In this document: in pieces, positions 27,075 to 35,673 of the stretch
Numbering within the stretch: position 1 is the first letter of the stretch
How the letters are laid out: the number at the start of each line of letters is the position of its first letter
Source: Pseudomonas uvaldensis
GTDB taxonomy: Bacteria > Pseudomonadota > Gammaproteobacteria > Pseudomonadales > Pseudomonadaceae
Assembly (NCBI RefSeq): GCF_021271205.1
Contig: NZ_JAIWKS010000006.1
Coordinates: 483,331-547,330 of the forward strand
Reading direction: 5' to 3'
DNA length: 64,000 nucleotides
Made by a program: the position numbers and the translations under genes
The notes under the pieces: generated by a model
The model's input: only the letters and a program-made list of their open reading frames with translations
The model's database searches: none
Told to the model about the DNA's origin: nothing

Positions 27075-27632
27075 ATGAACGAAAGCACCCGGGAGGCCGC
27101 CCATCGAGAGGCTTCGGATGCCGAGCTGATCGCTTGGGTCGATGAGCATGACAACCTGCTCGGCAGCCTGGTGCGCTCGGAGCTGCGCGAGCGCGGTCTG
27201 ATCGGACGTGGCACCTACATCATGTTGTTCAACTCGGCCGGTGAACTGTGCGTTCACCGGCGAACCCTGAGCAAGGCCATCTACCCCGGTTTCTGGGATG
27301 TGGCGGCGGGCGGAATGGTGCAGGCGAACGAGAGCTATGCCGAATCGGCCGCCCGTGAGCTGGAAGAGGAATTGGGCGTGAGCGGCGTGCCACTGACCGC
27401 CCACGACCATTTCTATTTCGAAGACCCCGGCAGTCGCCTATGGTGTTCGGCGTTCTCTGCGGTGTGGGACGGCCCGCTGATTCTGCAGCCGGAAGAGGTC
27501 CTCGAAGCGTGTTTCATGCCAGTCGAGCAGGTGCTCGAAGACATCCGGAACAAGCCCTATTGCCCGGACTCCCTGGCAGCCCTGGAGCGCTATTTGCGGG
27601 CCCATGGCAACGGCGTCGCAAAGAAGCAGTAA
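27075..27632 (+). CDS. Nudix hydrolase (YfcD-like)
   Basis: A 185-residue hydrolase. The Nudix box is complete: G-G-M-V-Q-A-N-E-S-Y-A-E-S-A then REL-EE-LG (GX5EX7REUXEEXGU). The N-terminal ELIAWVDEHDNLLGS and the mid-protein block VHRRTLSKAIYPGFWDVAAGG are typical of the YfcD/isopentenyl-diphosphate isomerase-like group. The actual diphosphate substrate cannot be told from sequence. It begins 3 bp after the DUF2333 gene. Confidence 0.9.
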   Translation: MNESTREAAHREASDAELIAWVDEHDNLLGSLVRSELRERGLIGRGTYIMLFNSAGELCVHRRTLSKAIYPGFWDVAAGGMVQANESYAESAARELEEELGVSGVPLTAHDHFYFEDPGSRLWCSAFSAVWDGPLILQPEEVLEACFMPVEQVLEDIRNKPYCPDSLAALERYLRAHGNGVAKKQ

Positions 27633-27802
27633 ATTGGCGCCGATTGGCCCTTAGCAATTGGAGTTTTTGCCGTTACACTGCGCGACTTTTCAAGCTGGAC
27701 CGGCGTCTGCGGGTCCAGTAGCGCTGCCCCTGCCTGAGTGGGGCTTCGCGGTCGGGGCACTGTTTGTCCTGGCCAGTCTTTGTCCTCCCGAGAGGATTGC
27801 CG

Positions 27803-28174
27803 GTGGCCAAAAAAGCCGCATCCTTCGCCGCCCTGGGCGGCCTGGTATTTTCTACCGACGCCGGTCGTCATTGCCCTGAATGCCGCCAGCCGGTGGACGC
27901 CTGCACCTGCAAACAGAACGTCATTCCCGCCGGTGACGGTATCGCTCGCGTGCGCCGTGAAAGCAAGGGGCGCGGCGGCAAGACGGTGACTACGATCACC
28001 GGCGTGCCGTTGGCCGAAGACGCGCTCAAGGAACTGGCCACCACGTTGAAGAAACGCTGTGGCACCGGGGGCGCGTTGAAGGACGGCGTCATCGAGATCC
28101 AGGGCGATCACGTCGAGCTGTTGCTGGCCGAACTGGCACGGCACGGTTTCAAGGCGAAAAAATCCGGCGGCTGA
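27803..28174 (+). CDS. SUI1/YciH family translation initiation factor
   Basis: A 123-residue homologue of eukaryotic eIF1, with a GTG start at 27803 preceded by GAGAGG; the upstream ATG at 27764 lacks a good site and adds unmatched residues. The N-terminus has a CPEC...CTCK cysteine cluster, and the C-terminal SUI1 domain has the basic GRGGKTVTTITG strand and a GTGGALKDGVIEIQGD loop. YciH affects initiation fidelity and stress translation in E. coli. Orthologue of PA4840. Confidence 0.9.
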   Translation: MAKKAASFAALGGLVFSTDAGRHCPECRQPVDACTCKQNVIPAGDGIARVRRESKGRGGKTVTTITGVPLAEDALKELATTLKKRCGTGGALKDGVIEIQGDHVELLLAELARHGFKAKKSGG

Positions 28175-28249
28175 ACGGCTTTCTAAACTCAGCTCGGTGA
28201 GCAAGGTCTACCCTGCTGACAGGCAATTCGTCATCTTCACTCTCCAGAC

Positions 28250-28281
28250 TGCGCCGGCCTCTGACCGGATGGCGCATTTTT
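28250..28281 (+). terminator. Terminator/attenuator upstream of speA
   Basis: TGCGCC (28250-28255) pairs with GGCGCA (28271-28276), with extra G-C pairs inside, and a run of five T follows. It sits 23 bp before the speA start, so it ends the SUI1 transcript and could also act as an attenuator in the speA leader. Confidence 0.65.
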
Positions 28282-28304
28282 GACTTCTTTCATAGGGGAC
28301 TTCG

Positions 28305-30218
28305 ATGTCCGTACGACGCACACGCAAAGACGATGGCAGCCAATGGACAGTTGCGGACAGCCGCAGTGTTTACGGGATTCGCCATTGGGGGGCCGGGTAT
28401 TTCGCGATCAATGACGCCGGTCGCGTAGAAGTCCGTCCGAACGGTCCCGGCAGTTCGCCCATCGACCTGTTCGAGCAGGTCGACCAACTTCGCCGGAGCG
28501 GCCTCTCGCTGCCTCTGCTGGTGCGCTTCCCCGACATCTTGCAAGACCGCGTGCGCCAGCTCACCGGCGCCTTCGACAGCAACATCGCGCGCCTGGAATA
28601 CCAGAGCAAGTACACCGCACTCTATCCGATCAAGGTCAACCAACAGGAAGCGGTGATCGAGAACATCATCGCCACCCAGAACGTGTCCATTGGCCTTGAG
28701 GCCGGCTCCAAGCCCGAGCTGCTGGCGGTGCTGGCTCTGGCGCCCAAGGGTGGGACCATCGTCTGCAACGGCTACAAGGACCGCGAGTTCATCCGCCTGG
28801 CGCTGATGGGCCAGAAGCTGGGTCACAATGTGTTCATCGTCATCGAGAAAGAGTCCGAAGTCGGCCTGGTGATCGAAGAAGCGGCGTCGCTCAAGGTCAA
28901 GCCACAGGTGGGCCTGCGGGTGCGCCTGTCGTCCCTGGCTTCGAGCAAGTGGGCCGACACCGGTGGCGAGAAATCCAAGTTCGGTTTGTCGGCGGCGCAA
29001 CTGCTGTCGGTGGTCGAGCGCTTCCGCGCCGCCGGCCTGGACCAGGGCATTCGCCTGTTGCACTTCCACATGGGTTCGCAGATCGCCAACCTGGCGGACT
29101 ACCAGCACGGTTTCAAGGAAGCGATCCGTTACTACGGTGAGCTGCGCAATCTTGGCCTGCCGGTGGATCACATCGACGTCGGCGGTGGCCTGGGTGTGGA
29201 CTATGACGGTACGCATTCGCGCAACGCCAGTTCGATCAACTACGACATGGACGACTATGCCGGCGTCGTGGTCGGTATGCTCAAGGAGTTCTGCGACGCC
29301 CAGAGCCTGCCGCATCCGCACATTTTCTCCGAGAGCGGCCGTTCCCTGACCGCCCACCACGCCATGCTGGTGGTGCAGGTGACCGACGTGGAGAAACATC
29401 ACGATGACGTGCCGGTCATTGAAAACAAGGAAGCGTTGCCGGAAACCGTGCAATGGCTGGTGGACCTGCTGGGGCCGACCGATATCGAAATGGTCACCGA
29501 AACCTACTGGCGCGCTACTCACTACATGAGCGACGTGGCCGCCCAGTACGCCGATGGCAAGCTGACCCTGGCGGAAAAAGCCTTGGCCGAGCAGTGCTAC
29601 TTCGCCGTATGCCGTCGCCTGCACAACTCGTTGAAGGCCCGCCAGCGTTCCCATCGCCAGGTGCTGGACGAACTCAACGATAAGCTCGCCGACAAATACA
29701 TCTGCAACTTCTCGGTGTTCCAGAGCCTGCCGGACACCTGGGCCATCGGCCAGGTGCTGCCGATCCTGCCGCTGCATCGTCTCGACGAAGAACCGCTGCG
29801 CCGCGCCGTGCTGCAAGACTTGACCTGCGACTCCGATGGCAAGATCAAGCAGTACGTTGACGAGCAGAGCATCGAGACCAGCCTGCCGGTCCATTCCCTC
29901 AACCCCGGTGAGGACTATTTGCTGGGTATCTTCCTGGTGGGCGCCTACCAGGAAATCCTCGGCGACATGCACAACCTGTTCGGTGACACCGACTCGGTGA
30001 ACATCTACCAGAACGCCGACGGCAGCGTGTACCACGCCGGTATCGAAACCCACGACACCATCGAAGACATGTTGCGCTACGTGCACTTGTCGCCGGAGGA
30101 GTTGATGACTCACTACCGCGACAAGTGCGCCAGCGCCCGCATCAGCGCCACCGAGCGTACGCAGTTCCTCGACGCGTTGCGCCTGGGGCTCACGCGTTCG
30201 TCCTATCTGTCTTCTTGA
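28305..30218 (+). CDS. speA: Biosynthetic arginine decarboxylase SpeA
   Basis: A 637-residue PLP enzyme converting arginine to agmatine, the entry to putrescine and spermidine synthesis. The PLP lysine is in YPIKVNQQ. Other family blocks are CNGYKDREF, LHFHMGSQ, DVGGGLGVDYDG and the C-terminal LVGAYQEILGDMHNLFGD. Length is normal for SpeA. ATG at 28305 follows AGGGGA. Confidence 0.97.
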   Translation: MSVRRTRKDDGSQWTVADSRSVYGIRHWGAGYFAINDAGRVEVRPNGPGSSPIDLFEQVDQLRRSGLSLPLLVRFPDILQDRVRQLTGAFDSNIARLEYQSKYTALYPIKVNQQEAVIENIIATQNVSIGLEAGSKPELLAVLALAPKGGTIVCNGYKDREFIRLALMGQKLGHNVFIVIEKESEVGLVIEEAASLKVKPQVGLRVRLSSLASSKWADTGGEKSKFGLSAAQLLSVVERFRAAGLDQGIRLLHFHMGSQIANLADYQHGFKEAIRYYGELRNLGLPVDHIDVGGGLGVDYDGTHSRNASSINYDMDDYAGVVVGMLKEFCDAQSLPHPHIFSESGRSLTAHHAMLVVQVTDVEKHHDDVPVIENKEALPETVQWLVDLLGPTDIEMVTETYWRATHYMSDVAAQYADGKLTLAEKALAEQCYFAVCRRLHNSLKARQRSHRQVLDELNDKLADKYICNFSVFQSLPDTWAIGQVLPILPLHRLDEEPLRRAVLQDLTCDSDGKIKQYVDEQSIETSLPVHSLNPGEDYLLGIFLVGAYQEILGDMHNLFGDTDSVNIYQNADGSVYHAGIETHDTIEDMLRYVHLSPEELMTHYRDKCASARISATERTQFLDALRLGLTRSSYLSS

Positions 30219-30239
30219 GGTTGTTTGATCAATAATTGA

Positions 30240-30312
30240 GCGCCCTCCGGGCTGTCAGAAAAATACGCTGCACAGTGCAGGTTTTTTCGGATAGTCCTGA
30301 AGGGCGTTCTTA
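30240..30312 (+). terminator. Probable terminator after speA
   Basis: A short stem CTGCA-CAG-TGCAG (30268-30280) is followed by G and six T (30282-30287). An outer GCGCCCT...AGGGCG pair (30239-30306) could enclose it. Confidence 0.45.
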
Positions 30313-30462
30313 TTTGTGCCGCTGTTATTTCGGCTGATCGGCTCATTTAACCGCTGCTGTCCTCATTTCATGTAGTCCCTTTCCTAACTTGTACTTCGGC
30401 TCTCTACTCCGCCATGGCTCTCAGCGAGAATCCCCGGCCGCCCCTCCTGTAGAGATACGCCG

Positions 30463-31770
30463 ATGTCCGATCCAGCCAACGAACCGTTATTTCGTCTGGA
30501 GATAGCCGGTTTGCCCGAATCCCTTGTCGTTTCGGCCTTCCAGGGTAGCGAAGCCATCAGCGAAGCGTTCGCCTATGAGGTCGAACTGCGGCCCGTTGAC
30601 ATGCCCCTGGATCTTGCTGGCCTGTTGTACCGTAGCGCCTGGTTGAGCTTCGGAGGCTCGGGCCGGGGCATACACGGTCAGATTCACGAGCTTGTGCAGC
30701 ACCGCCTCGACGCCGGTTGCCGGGTGCGCATCGGGCCGAAGCTGGCGTGCCTGGCGCAGCGCTTCAGCCAGCGGGTATTCAATGCCTGCACGGCCCCGCA
30801 GATCATCCGCCAGGTACTCAAGGGCCACGGTATCGGAGGCCGCGGCCTGTGCCTGGATCTGCAGCGGGATTACCCACCGCTGGACTTCTGTACCCAATAT
30901 CGGGAATCGGACCTGCAATTTCTCCAACGCATATGCGCCCAGGCTGGCATTCACTTTCATTTCGAACACATGCGTGACACGCATTGCCTGGTATTCGCGG
31001 ACAGTCCCGGCAGTTTTGCCCCGGCCAAGGAGATGGCCTATGGCATCGAGCCCCGGGTACCCGGAGTTCGGGAGTTCAGCGTGCAAACCGTCGCTTCGGG
31101 GGAGCAGGTTGCCGAGGGCCGTAGCGATCTGATGGGCCTGCATTGTGGTCAGGGCCTGTCGTTGACGGCGCATCCTTTTGACGACTGGAATCAGCGTTGG
31201 CTTTTGACGAAGGTCGAGCATCGCGGCGATGCCAATGGCTACGGCAATCATTTCCGCGCCATTGCCGGTGGACAATCGTTTGTGGCGGACAGCCCTCCCA
31301 CACCGCGAATGCCGGCCCTGCAGCGCGGCTGGGTGGTGGCGGTGGACGCACCGGCATCGCGGCGCCTAGGGCGAGTGGCGGTGCAATTCGACTGGGTCTA
31401 TCAGGGCGAAGGGGCCAGCCCAAGTCATTGCTGGCTGCCCTTGGCGCCTGATCTGGCCGCTGGTGGCGTGAGCAGCCTCGGCGAGGGGACGGAAGTGTTG
31501 GTGAGTTTTATCGAAGGCGACCCGGATCGCCCCATGATCAGCGCCTTTCTCGACGATTCGGGTTGCCCACAAACGGCGGGCGAGACCGCCGGGGAAGCCC
31601 CTTTGCGCGAACCTGACTGGCCGTCGGAAGCCGACCCGGTGTTGCTGGCTGCGATCCGGGCGGCCGAGCCGCTGGTGCTGCTGTGCCTGTTGCCTGGGGG
31701 TGGCAGCTTCAGTCCTTGTGGTCGGCCGGTGTGTACTTGTCGGCTGATCACCCAAGGCGCCGTCCCATGA
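30463..31770 (+). CDS. Orphan VgrG-type T6SS spike protein, short form without beta-helix extension
   Basis: A 435-residue protein. The N-terminal phage gp27-like domain (LFRLEIAGLPESLVVSAFQG; YRESDLQFLQRICAQAGIHF) and the gp5 OB-fold (GWVVAVDAP...GRVAVQFDW...SHCWLPLA) are clear, followed by the conserved GTEVLVSFIEGDPDRPMI. Canonical VgrG proteins then continue with a long beta-helical needle. Here only ~60 residues remain, ending in a glycine- and cysteine-rich piece (PGGGSF, CGRPVCTCR). It overlaps the DUF4123 gene by four bases. No other T6SS genes are in the window. Either a specialised short spike or a truncation; the clean stop/start overlap suggests a functioning gene. Confidence 0.82.
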   Translation: MSDPANEPLFRLEIAGLPESLVVSAFQGSEAISEAFAYEVELRPVDMPLDLAGLLYRSAWLSFGGSGRGIHGQIHELVQHRLDAGCRVRIGPKLACLAQRFSQRVFNACTAPQIIRQVLKGHGIGGRGLCLDLQRDYPPLDFCTQYRESDLQFLQRICAQAGIHFHFEHMRDTHCLVFADSPGSFAPAKEMAYGIEPRVPGVREFSVQTVASGEQVAEGRSDLMGLHCGQGLSLTAHPFDDWNQRWLLTKVEHRGDANGYGNHFRAIAGGQSFVADSPPTPRMPALQRGWVVAVDAPASRRLGRVAVQFDWVYQGEGASPSHCWLPLAPDLAAGGVSSLGEGTEVLVSFIEGDPDRPMISAFLDDSGCPQTAGETAGEAPLREPDWPSEADPVLLAAIRAAEPLVLLCLLPGGGSFSPCGRPVCTCRLITQGAVP

Positions 31771-32564
31771 GTGTTGTCGCCATGTCCGGATCAACGCCTC
31801 AATGGCTGTTGCTCGATCTTGCGGGCGCACCGATGGCGGCGCGGCTTCTACAAGAGCAGTTCGCCGATGTCCGGCGCTTTGCCTTGTTCGAAGACACCGA
31901 ATGGCATGGGCTCAGGGAGCACGGCCCGCTGCTGGTGGATCTGCAGCAATCAACGGCGCTGACCGGCCTGTGTCAACTGGATGCGGGTTCCTGGCCGGGA
32001 TTGTTGTTGGTAAGCGCATCGCCCGTTACACAGCTGCTGGCGCATCTGCGACGGATGCTGACGGTGACCCTGGGCATGCATCACAAAGCGCTGCTGAGTT
32101 ATTACAACCCTCACACCGCCAGCTATTTCTTCGACGGGTGCGACCCGGCTGAGCTCAGCTGCTGGCTGGGGCCTATCGACCTGCTGCGCTGGTTCGGCGG
32201 CACCTGGGCCGACCGGGCCATCGGCAGTCAGGGCTGGCAACAGCTCTCCAATCCCGGGCTCTTGGTCGACGTACTGGAAAATGAGCACAGCCTCAGCGCC
32301 CGTCAACAGAACCAATTGCAACGATGCCTGTTGGAGCGTCATGCCTGGCAATGGTCGTGTGATACCGGGCGCGATTACCGGACGCTCTGGGATTATCTGG
32401 AGCATGGATTGGCGCTGGGGTTTACCGAGCGCGAGGTGTTGGATGGCTGGTTGTGGCTGCGTCTGCAAAATCCCGATGCCCGGTCGGTGCCGGAACTCAA
32501 GGGCGACTCGCAGCACGAACGTCTCGATTATCTGCGTCGGCTGTGGCAGGGCGATGAAGGTTGA
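31767..32564 (+). CDS. DUF4123 (T6SS adaptor/chaperone) protein
   Basis: A 265-residue protein starting at the ATG that overlaps the vgrG stop (ATGA). DUF4123 proteins (Tap/Tec type) load specific effectors onto their partner VgrG and are normally encoded between vgrG and the effector. Typical features are WLLLDLAGAP at the start, ALFEDTEW, the GPLLVDL block and FDGCDPAEL in the middle. Its end is 4 bp from the convergent MATE gene, so the usual effector and immunity genes are absent here. Confidence 0.85.
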   Translation: MSVVAMSGSTPQWLLLDLAGAPMAARLLQEQFADVRRFALFEDTEWHGLREHGPLLVDLQQSTALTGLCQLDAGSWPGLLLVSASPVTQLLAHLRRMLTVTLGMHHKALLSYYNPHTASYFFDGCDPAELSCWLGPIDLLRWFGGTWADRAIGSQGWQQLSNPGLLVDVLENEHSLSARQQNQLQRCLLERHAWQWSCDTGRDYRTLWDYLEHGLALGFTEREVLDGWLWLRLQNPDARSVPELKGDSQHERLDYLRRLWQGDEG

Positions 32565-32568
32565 TGCG

Positions 32569-33918
32569 TCAATCGACTCGGGCGCCAAGCCAGAGCTCGC
32601 GCCGATGTAAACGCCACGCGAAACCGCCGAGGGTCAGGCTGCGCACCGCCATGAACAGCAGGAAGGTAATCCACAGCCCATGGTTGCCCAGACCTTGCAG
32701 TGTCCAGGCGAGGGGCAAGACCAGCAACAGGGTCAGCAACATGCCGTTGCGCATCTCCCGGGCCCGGGTGGCACCGATAAACAAGCCGTCGAGCACATAG
32801 CTCCACACGGCGATCAGCGGCAAGGCCGCCAGATAAGGCAGGTAGCGATAGGCGGTATCGCGCACATCGGGGATGTCGGTCTGCATATCGATAAACAGAT
32901 GACCGGCGAACAGGAACAGCAGCGCAAAGCCAACGCTTGCAATCAATGACCAACCGCAGGCCACCACTAATGAGCGGCGCAGGGCCAGGCGGTCGCGAGC
33001 ACCAATGGCATGGCCGCACAACGCTTCGACGGCGTGGGCGAGTCCGTCCAACGCGTGGGCAGTCAGCAGCAGCCCGTTGAGTAGCAGGGCATTGGCCGCT
33101 ACCGTCGCATCCCCCAGGCGGGCGCCCTGCACAGTGATCAGGAAAAACACTGACTGCAACGCGAGACTACGAATGAAGATGTCGCGGTTTACCGCCAGCA
33201 ACGGGCGCCAGTTCCGCCACAGGCCCAGGGCTGCCCAGGCCACCTGCCCCGGCCAGGCCCGCAGTGTCTTGCGGGCCAGTGCCAGGCCCAGCAGCGCTCC
33301 GGTCCATTCGGCAATCACCGAAGCCCGGGCGGAACCGGCAACACCCCAGTCCAGGCCGAGCACGAACCACAGGTTCAGGGCGATATTCACCAGGTTCGTG
33401 GTCAACAGGATCGCCAACGGCGCCCGTGCATTCTGCGCACCGAGGAACCAGCCCACCAGCGCATAGCCGGCCAGCGCGGCCGGGAGGCCGAAGAGTCGTG
33501 TATAGAAGAAGTCCCGGGTCAACTGATCGAGCTCGGTCGACGGCTGCATGAAGTGCAGGGCCACGCCGCTCAATGGCACGCCGAGCGCACCCAGCAACAC
33601 CGCCAGCCCCATTGCCAGCAACAAGCCCTGCAACAACACCTGCCGCAACGCTGCTCCATCTGCGCGCCCGGCCGCCTGCGCCGCGAACCCGGTGGTGCCC
33701 ATGCGCAGAAATCCCATGGCCCACGCCAGCACCGTATACAAACTGCCCCCGACCGCCACCGCGCCCAACTGATGGGCATGGGGCAGATGGCCGATGACAG
33801 TGCTGTCCACCAACGCCACGAGCGGTACGGAAATGTTCGACAGAATCATCGGCGCGGCCAACGCCCAGACCCGTCGATGGGTCAGGCGATCGCGCCAATC
33901 GGTAATCAGCTTGGACAT
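32569..33918 (-). CDS. MATE family efflux transporter (DinF-like)
   Basis: A 449-residue transporter with about twelve membrane helices. The start at 33918 is preferred because GAGGAGCC lies upstream; an in-frame ATG at 33960 has none. The N-terminal IWALAAPMILSNISVPLVALVD-type segment, internal repetition and the length are those of the MATE/DinF family, which exports drugs or metabolites using Na+ or H+. Substrate unknown. Its 3' end nearly touches the DUF4123 gene, and the MITE-like element lies 65 bp before its start. Confidence 0.88.
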   Translation of the reverse strand: MSKLITDWRDRLTHRRVWALAAPMILSNISVPLVALVDSTVIGHLPHAHQLGAVAVGGSLYTVLAWAMGFLRMGTTGFAAQAAGRADGAALRQVLLQGLLLAMGLAVLLGALGVPLSGVALHFMQPSTELDQLTRDFFYTRLFGLPAALAGYALVGWFLGAQNARAPLAILLTTNLVNIALNLWFVLGLDWGVAGSARASVIAEWTGALLGLALARKTLRAWPGQVAWAALGLWRNWRPLLAVNRDIFIRSLALQSVFFLITVQGARLGDATVAANALLLNGLLLTAHALDGLAHAVEALCGHAIGARDRLALRRSLVVACGWSLIASVGFALLFLFAGHLFIDMQTDIPDVRDTAYRYLPYLAALPLIAVWSYVLDGLFIGATRAREMRNGMLLTLLLVLPLAWTLQGLGNHGLWITFLLFMAVRSLTLGGFAWRLHRRELWLGARVD

Positions 33919-33983
33919 GCAGGCTCCTCGATGGAGCGCGATTGTAGCCGCTCTCGCCACAATGCTGTCCGACTCTCAAGCCA

Positions 33984-34140
33984 AGGCTGTGTACGAAATT
34001 GTTTGAAACGCAGGTTAGGCAAGGCAAAAACCGGCGAGGAACGGCCGGGGTCGCGCTCGACTTGACTGGTTGTCAATGAGCATTCCGAGCCGGTTTTTAA
34101 CGCCGCATAACCAAGTTTCAAACGATTTCGTACATAGCCT
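33984..34140. mobile_element. MITE-like element, 157 bp, with long imperfect terminal inverted repeats
   Basis: The left end AGGCTGTGTACGAAATTGTT(TGAAAC) and the right end (AGGCTATGTACGAAATCGTTTGAAAC when reverse-complemented) match at 24 of 26 bases. The similarity continues, with gaps, through GGTTA and AAAAACCGG to about 60 bp on each side, so the whole element folds on itself. There is no coding capacity. I could not see a clear target-site duplication. The right tip supplies two bases of the stop codon of the small membrane protein gene. Probably a non-autonomous derivative of a DDE-type IS. Confidence 0.75.
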
Positions 34141-34432
34141 AGTGAATGATCCAACTCAACACCCACAGCCCCAGCACCAGCCAGATAATCCCCAGCACGA
34201 TCGAGGCCCGCATGAAGGCGCGGATGGCCGAGTAGAGCATCAGCAACCCCAGGATCAGCGCGATGATGCTGATGATCGAGGTGTCCATGCCCAGCGCGCG
34301 GGACAGGCCGTCGACGAAGTTGCTGCCGGCATTGGCCAGGGTGTTGAACAGGCCGCTGAGCAGATCGACGATAAAGCGGATCACCGAACCGAGTGCCTGG
34401 CCGAGCCATTCGAAAAAGCTTTCTACCTGCAT
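34139..34432 (-). CDS. Small inner-membrane protein, uncharacterised
   Basis: A 97-residue protein with an amphipathic N-terminal half (MQVESFFEWLGQALGSVIRF) and two strongly hydrophobic helices in the second half (SIISIIALILGLLMLYSAI and ASIVLGIIWLVLGLWVLSW). AGGA precedes the start at 34432. Its TAG stop overlaps the end of the MITE-like element by two bases, so the present C-terminus could have been set by that insertion. It is divergent from the MazG-like gene. I recognise no family. Confidence 0.7.
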   Translation of the reverse strand: MQVESFFEWLGQALGSVIRFIVDLLSGLFNTLANAGSNFVDGLSRALGMDTSIISIIALILGLLMLYSAIRAFMRASIVLGIIWLVLGLWVLSWIIH

Positions 34433-34598
34433 GTGTGCGTCCTGATGAAAGAAGTTTGAGTCGAGCCCTTTTGGCGCGTGATCGTAGGAGTTGTCCAAGG
34501 CCTCGATCGTTCGATTATGGAGTAAATCCCCGCTTCGTATCGAGACGCTTGCCTTCCCTTGTCTTCCCCCCGAAGCTATGGGCATTCAGGAGAGCCCG

Positions 34599-34904
34599 AT
34601 GAACCTTGTTGAACTGACCGAACGCCTGCACGCCATTCGTGACCGTAACGACTGGCGGCAATTTCACAGCCCGAAGAACCTCGCCATGGCCGCCAGCGTG
34701 GAAATGGCCGAGCTGGTGGAGATCTTCCAATGGTTGACCGAGGACCAGTCGCGCCAGTTGCCGGCGGACAAACTGGCCCACGCCGGGCAGGAGGTCGGGG
34801 ATATCGTGCTGTACCTGTTGCTGTTGTGCAGCGAACTGGGCTTGGACATGGACGCCGTCGTGCGCAACAAGCTGGCCGACAGCGAGCGGCGGTTCGGCCA
34901 ATGA
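34599..34904 (+). CDS. MazG-like nucleotide pyrophosphohydrolase
   Basis: A 101-residue all-alpha NTP pyrophosphatase. The start at 34599 has AGGAGAG upstream; an ATG at 34491 has none. The metal-binding pattern E-x2-E (VEMAELVE) followed by E-x2-D (EVGDIV) is intact. The family cleaves (d)NTPs, often dCTP or modified nucleotides. Its stop overlaps the cmoM start by four bases, so the two are translationally coupled. Confidence 0.88.
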   Translation: MNLVELTERLHAIRDRNDWRQFHSPKNLAMAASVEMAELVEIFQWLTEDQSRQLPADKLAHAGQEVGDIVLYLLLLCSELGLDMDAVVRNKLADSERRFGQ

Positions 34905-35650
34905 GCGACCGTCATTTCGACCAGCTCGCTACGCGTTTTGCCGAAAAGATCTACGGCGGGGCCAAGGGTGCGATTCGTCTGGCGGTGCTTCAGGCCGACC
35001 TGATCGAGACGTTGCCGGAGCGTCCGCTGCGGGTGCTGGATATCGGGGCCGGGCTGGGGCATATGTCGTTGTGGCTGGCCGAGCGCGGTCATCAGGTGAC
35101 CCTGGCCGAGCCGGCCGAACCCATGCTCGAAGGCGCGCGCCAACGGTTTGCCGATGCCGGCCAGGGCGCTACGTTCATTCAGGCGCCATGGCAGGATCTG
35201 CCGGGGCGGCTCACCGAGCGTTACGACCTGGTGCTGTGCCACGCGGTGCTGGAATGGCTGGCCGAGCCCCACGCGATCCTGCCGGTGCTGCACCAGTTGA
35301 CCGTGCCGGGTGGTTGGCTGTCCCTGGCCTTCTACAACCGCGACGCGCTGGTGTACCGCAACCTGCTCAAGGGTCATTTCCGCAAGTTGCGCAAGAATGA
35401 CATGGCTGGTGAAAAGCAGAGCCTGACGCCGCAACAACCCCTTGATCCACGGGAATTGGCGGCGCAACTTGAGGGCCTGTGGCAGGTCGAAAGTCAGAGT
35501 GGCGTACGGGTTTTCCATGACTACATGCCTGTGGAGTTCCAGGGCCGCGTCGAGCTGGCACAATTGCTGGAAATGGAGCTGGCCCACCGTCGCCATCCGG
35601 CGTTTGCCGGGCTGGGGCGCTATCTGCACTGGATCTGCCGTCCGCTCTGA
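34901..35650 (+). CDS. cmoM: tRNA 5-carboxymethoxyuridine methyltransferase CmoM
   Basis: A 249-residue SAM-dependent methyltransferase (formerly SmtA) that methylates cmo5U34 to mcmo5U34 in wobble positions of certain tRNAs. It has the SAM motif VLDIGAGLGHMSLWLAERGH, the acidic LAEPAEPM turn, CHAVLEWLAEP and the late LVYRNLLKGHF block typical of CmoM. It overlaps the MazG-like gene by ATGA. Confidence 0.9.
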   Translation: MSDRHFDQLATRFAEKIYGGAKGAIRLAVLQADLIETLPERPLRVLDIGAGLGHMSLWLAERGHQVTLAEPAEPMLEGARQRFADAGQGATFIQAPWQDLPGRLTERYDLVLCHAVLEWLAEPHAILPVLHQLTVPGGWLSLAFYNRDALVYRNLLKGHFRKLRKNDMAGEKQSLTPQQPLDPRELAAQLEGLWQVESQSGVRVFHDYMPVEFQGRVELAQLLEMELAHRRHPAFAGLGRYLHWICRPL

Positions 35651-35673
35651 TCGCAGAGAAATCGGAGAGCAAA

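Noticed and set aside
26088..27410. 440-residue open frame opposite the DUF2333 and Nudix genes
   Set aside because: Spans two well-supported genes on the other strand; no domain.
28290..30113. 607-residue open frame opposite speA
   Set aside because: Antisense shadow of speA with His/Val/Asp-rich composition and no domain.
30463..32564. Prophage or tailocin tail genes
   Set aside because: The VgrG-type protein has a gp27/gp5 fold, but the coupled DUF4123 gene and lack of other tail genes point to type VI secretion.
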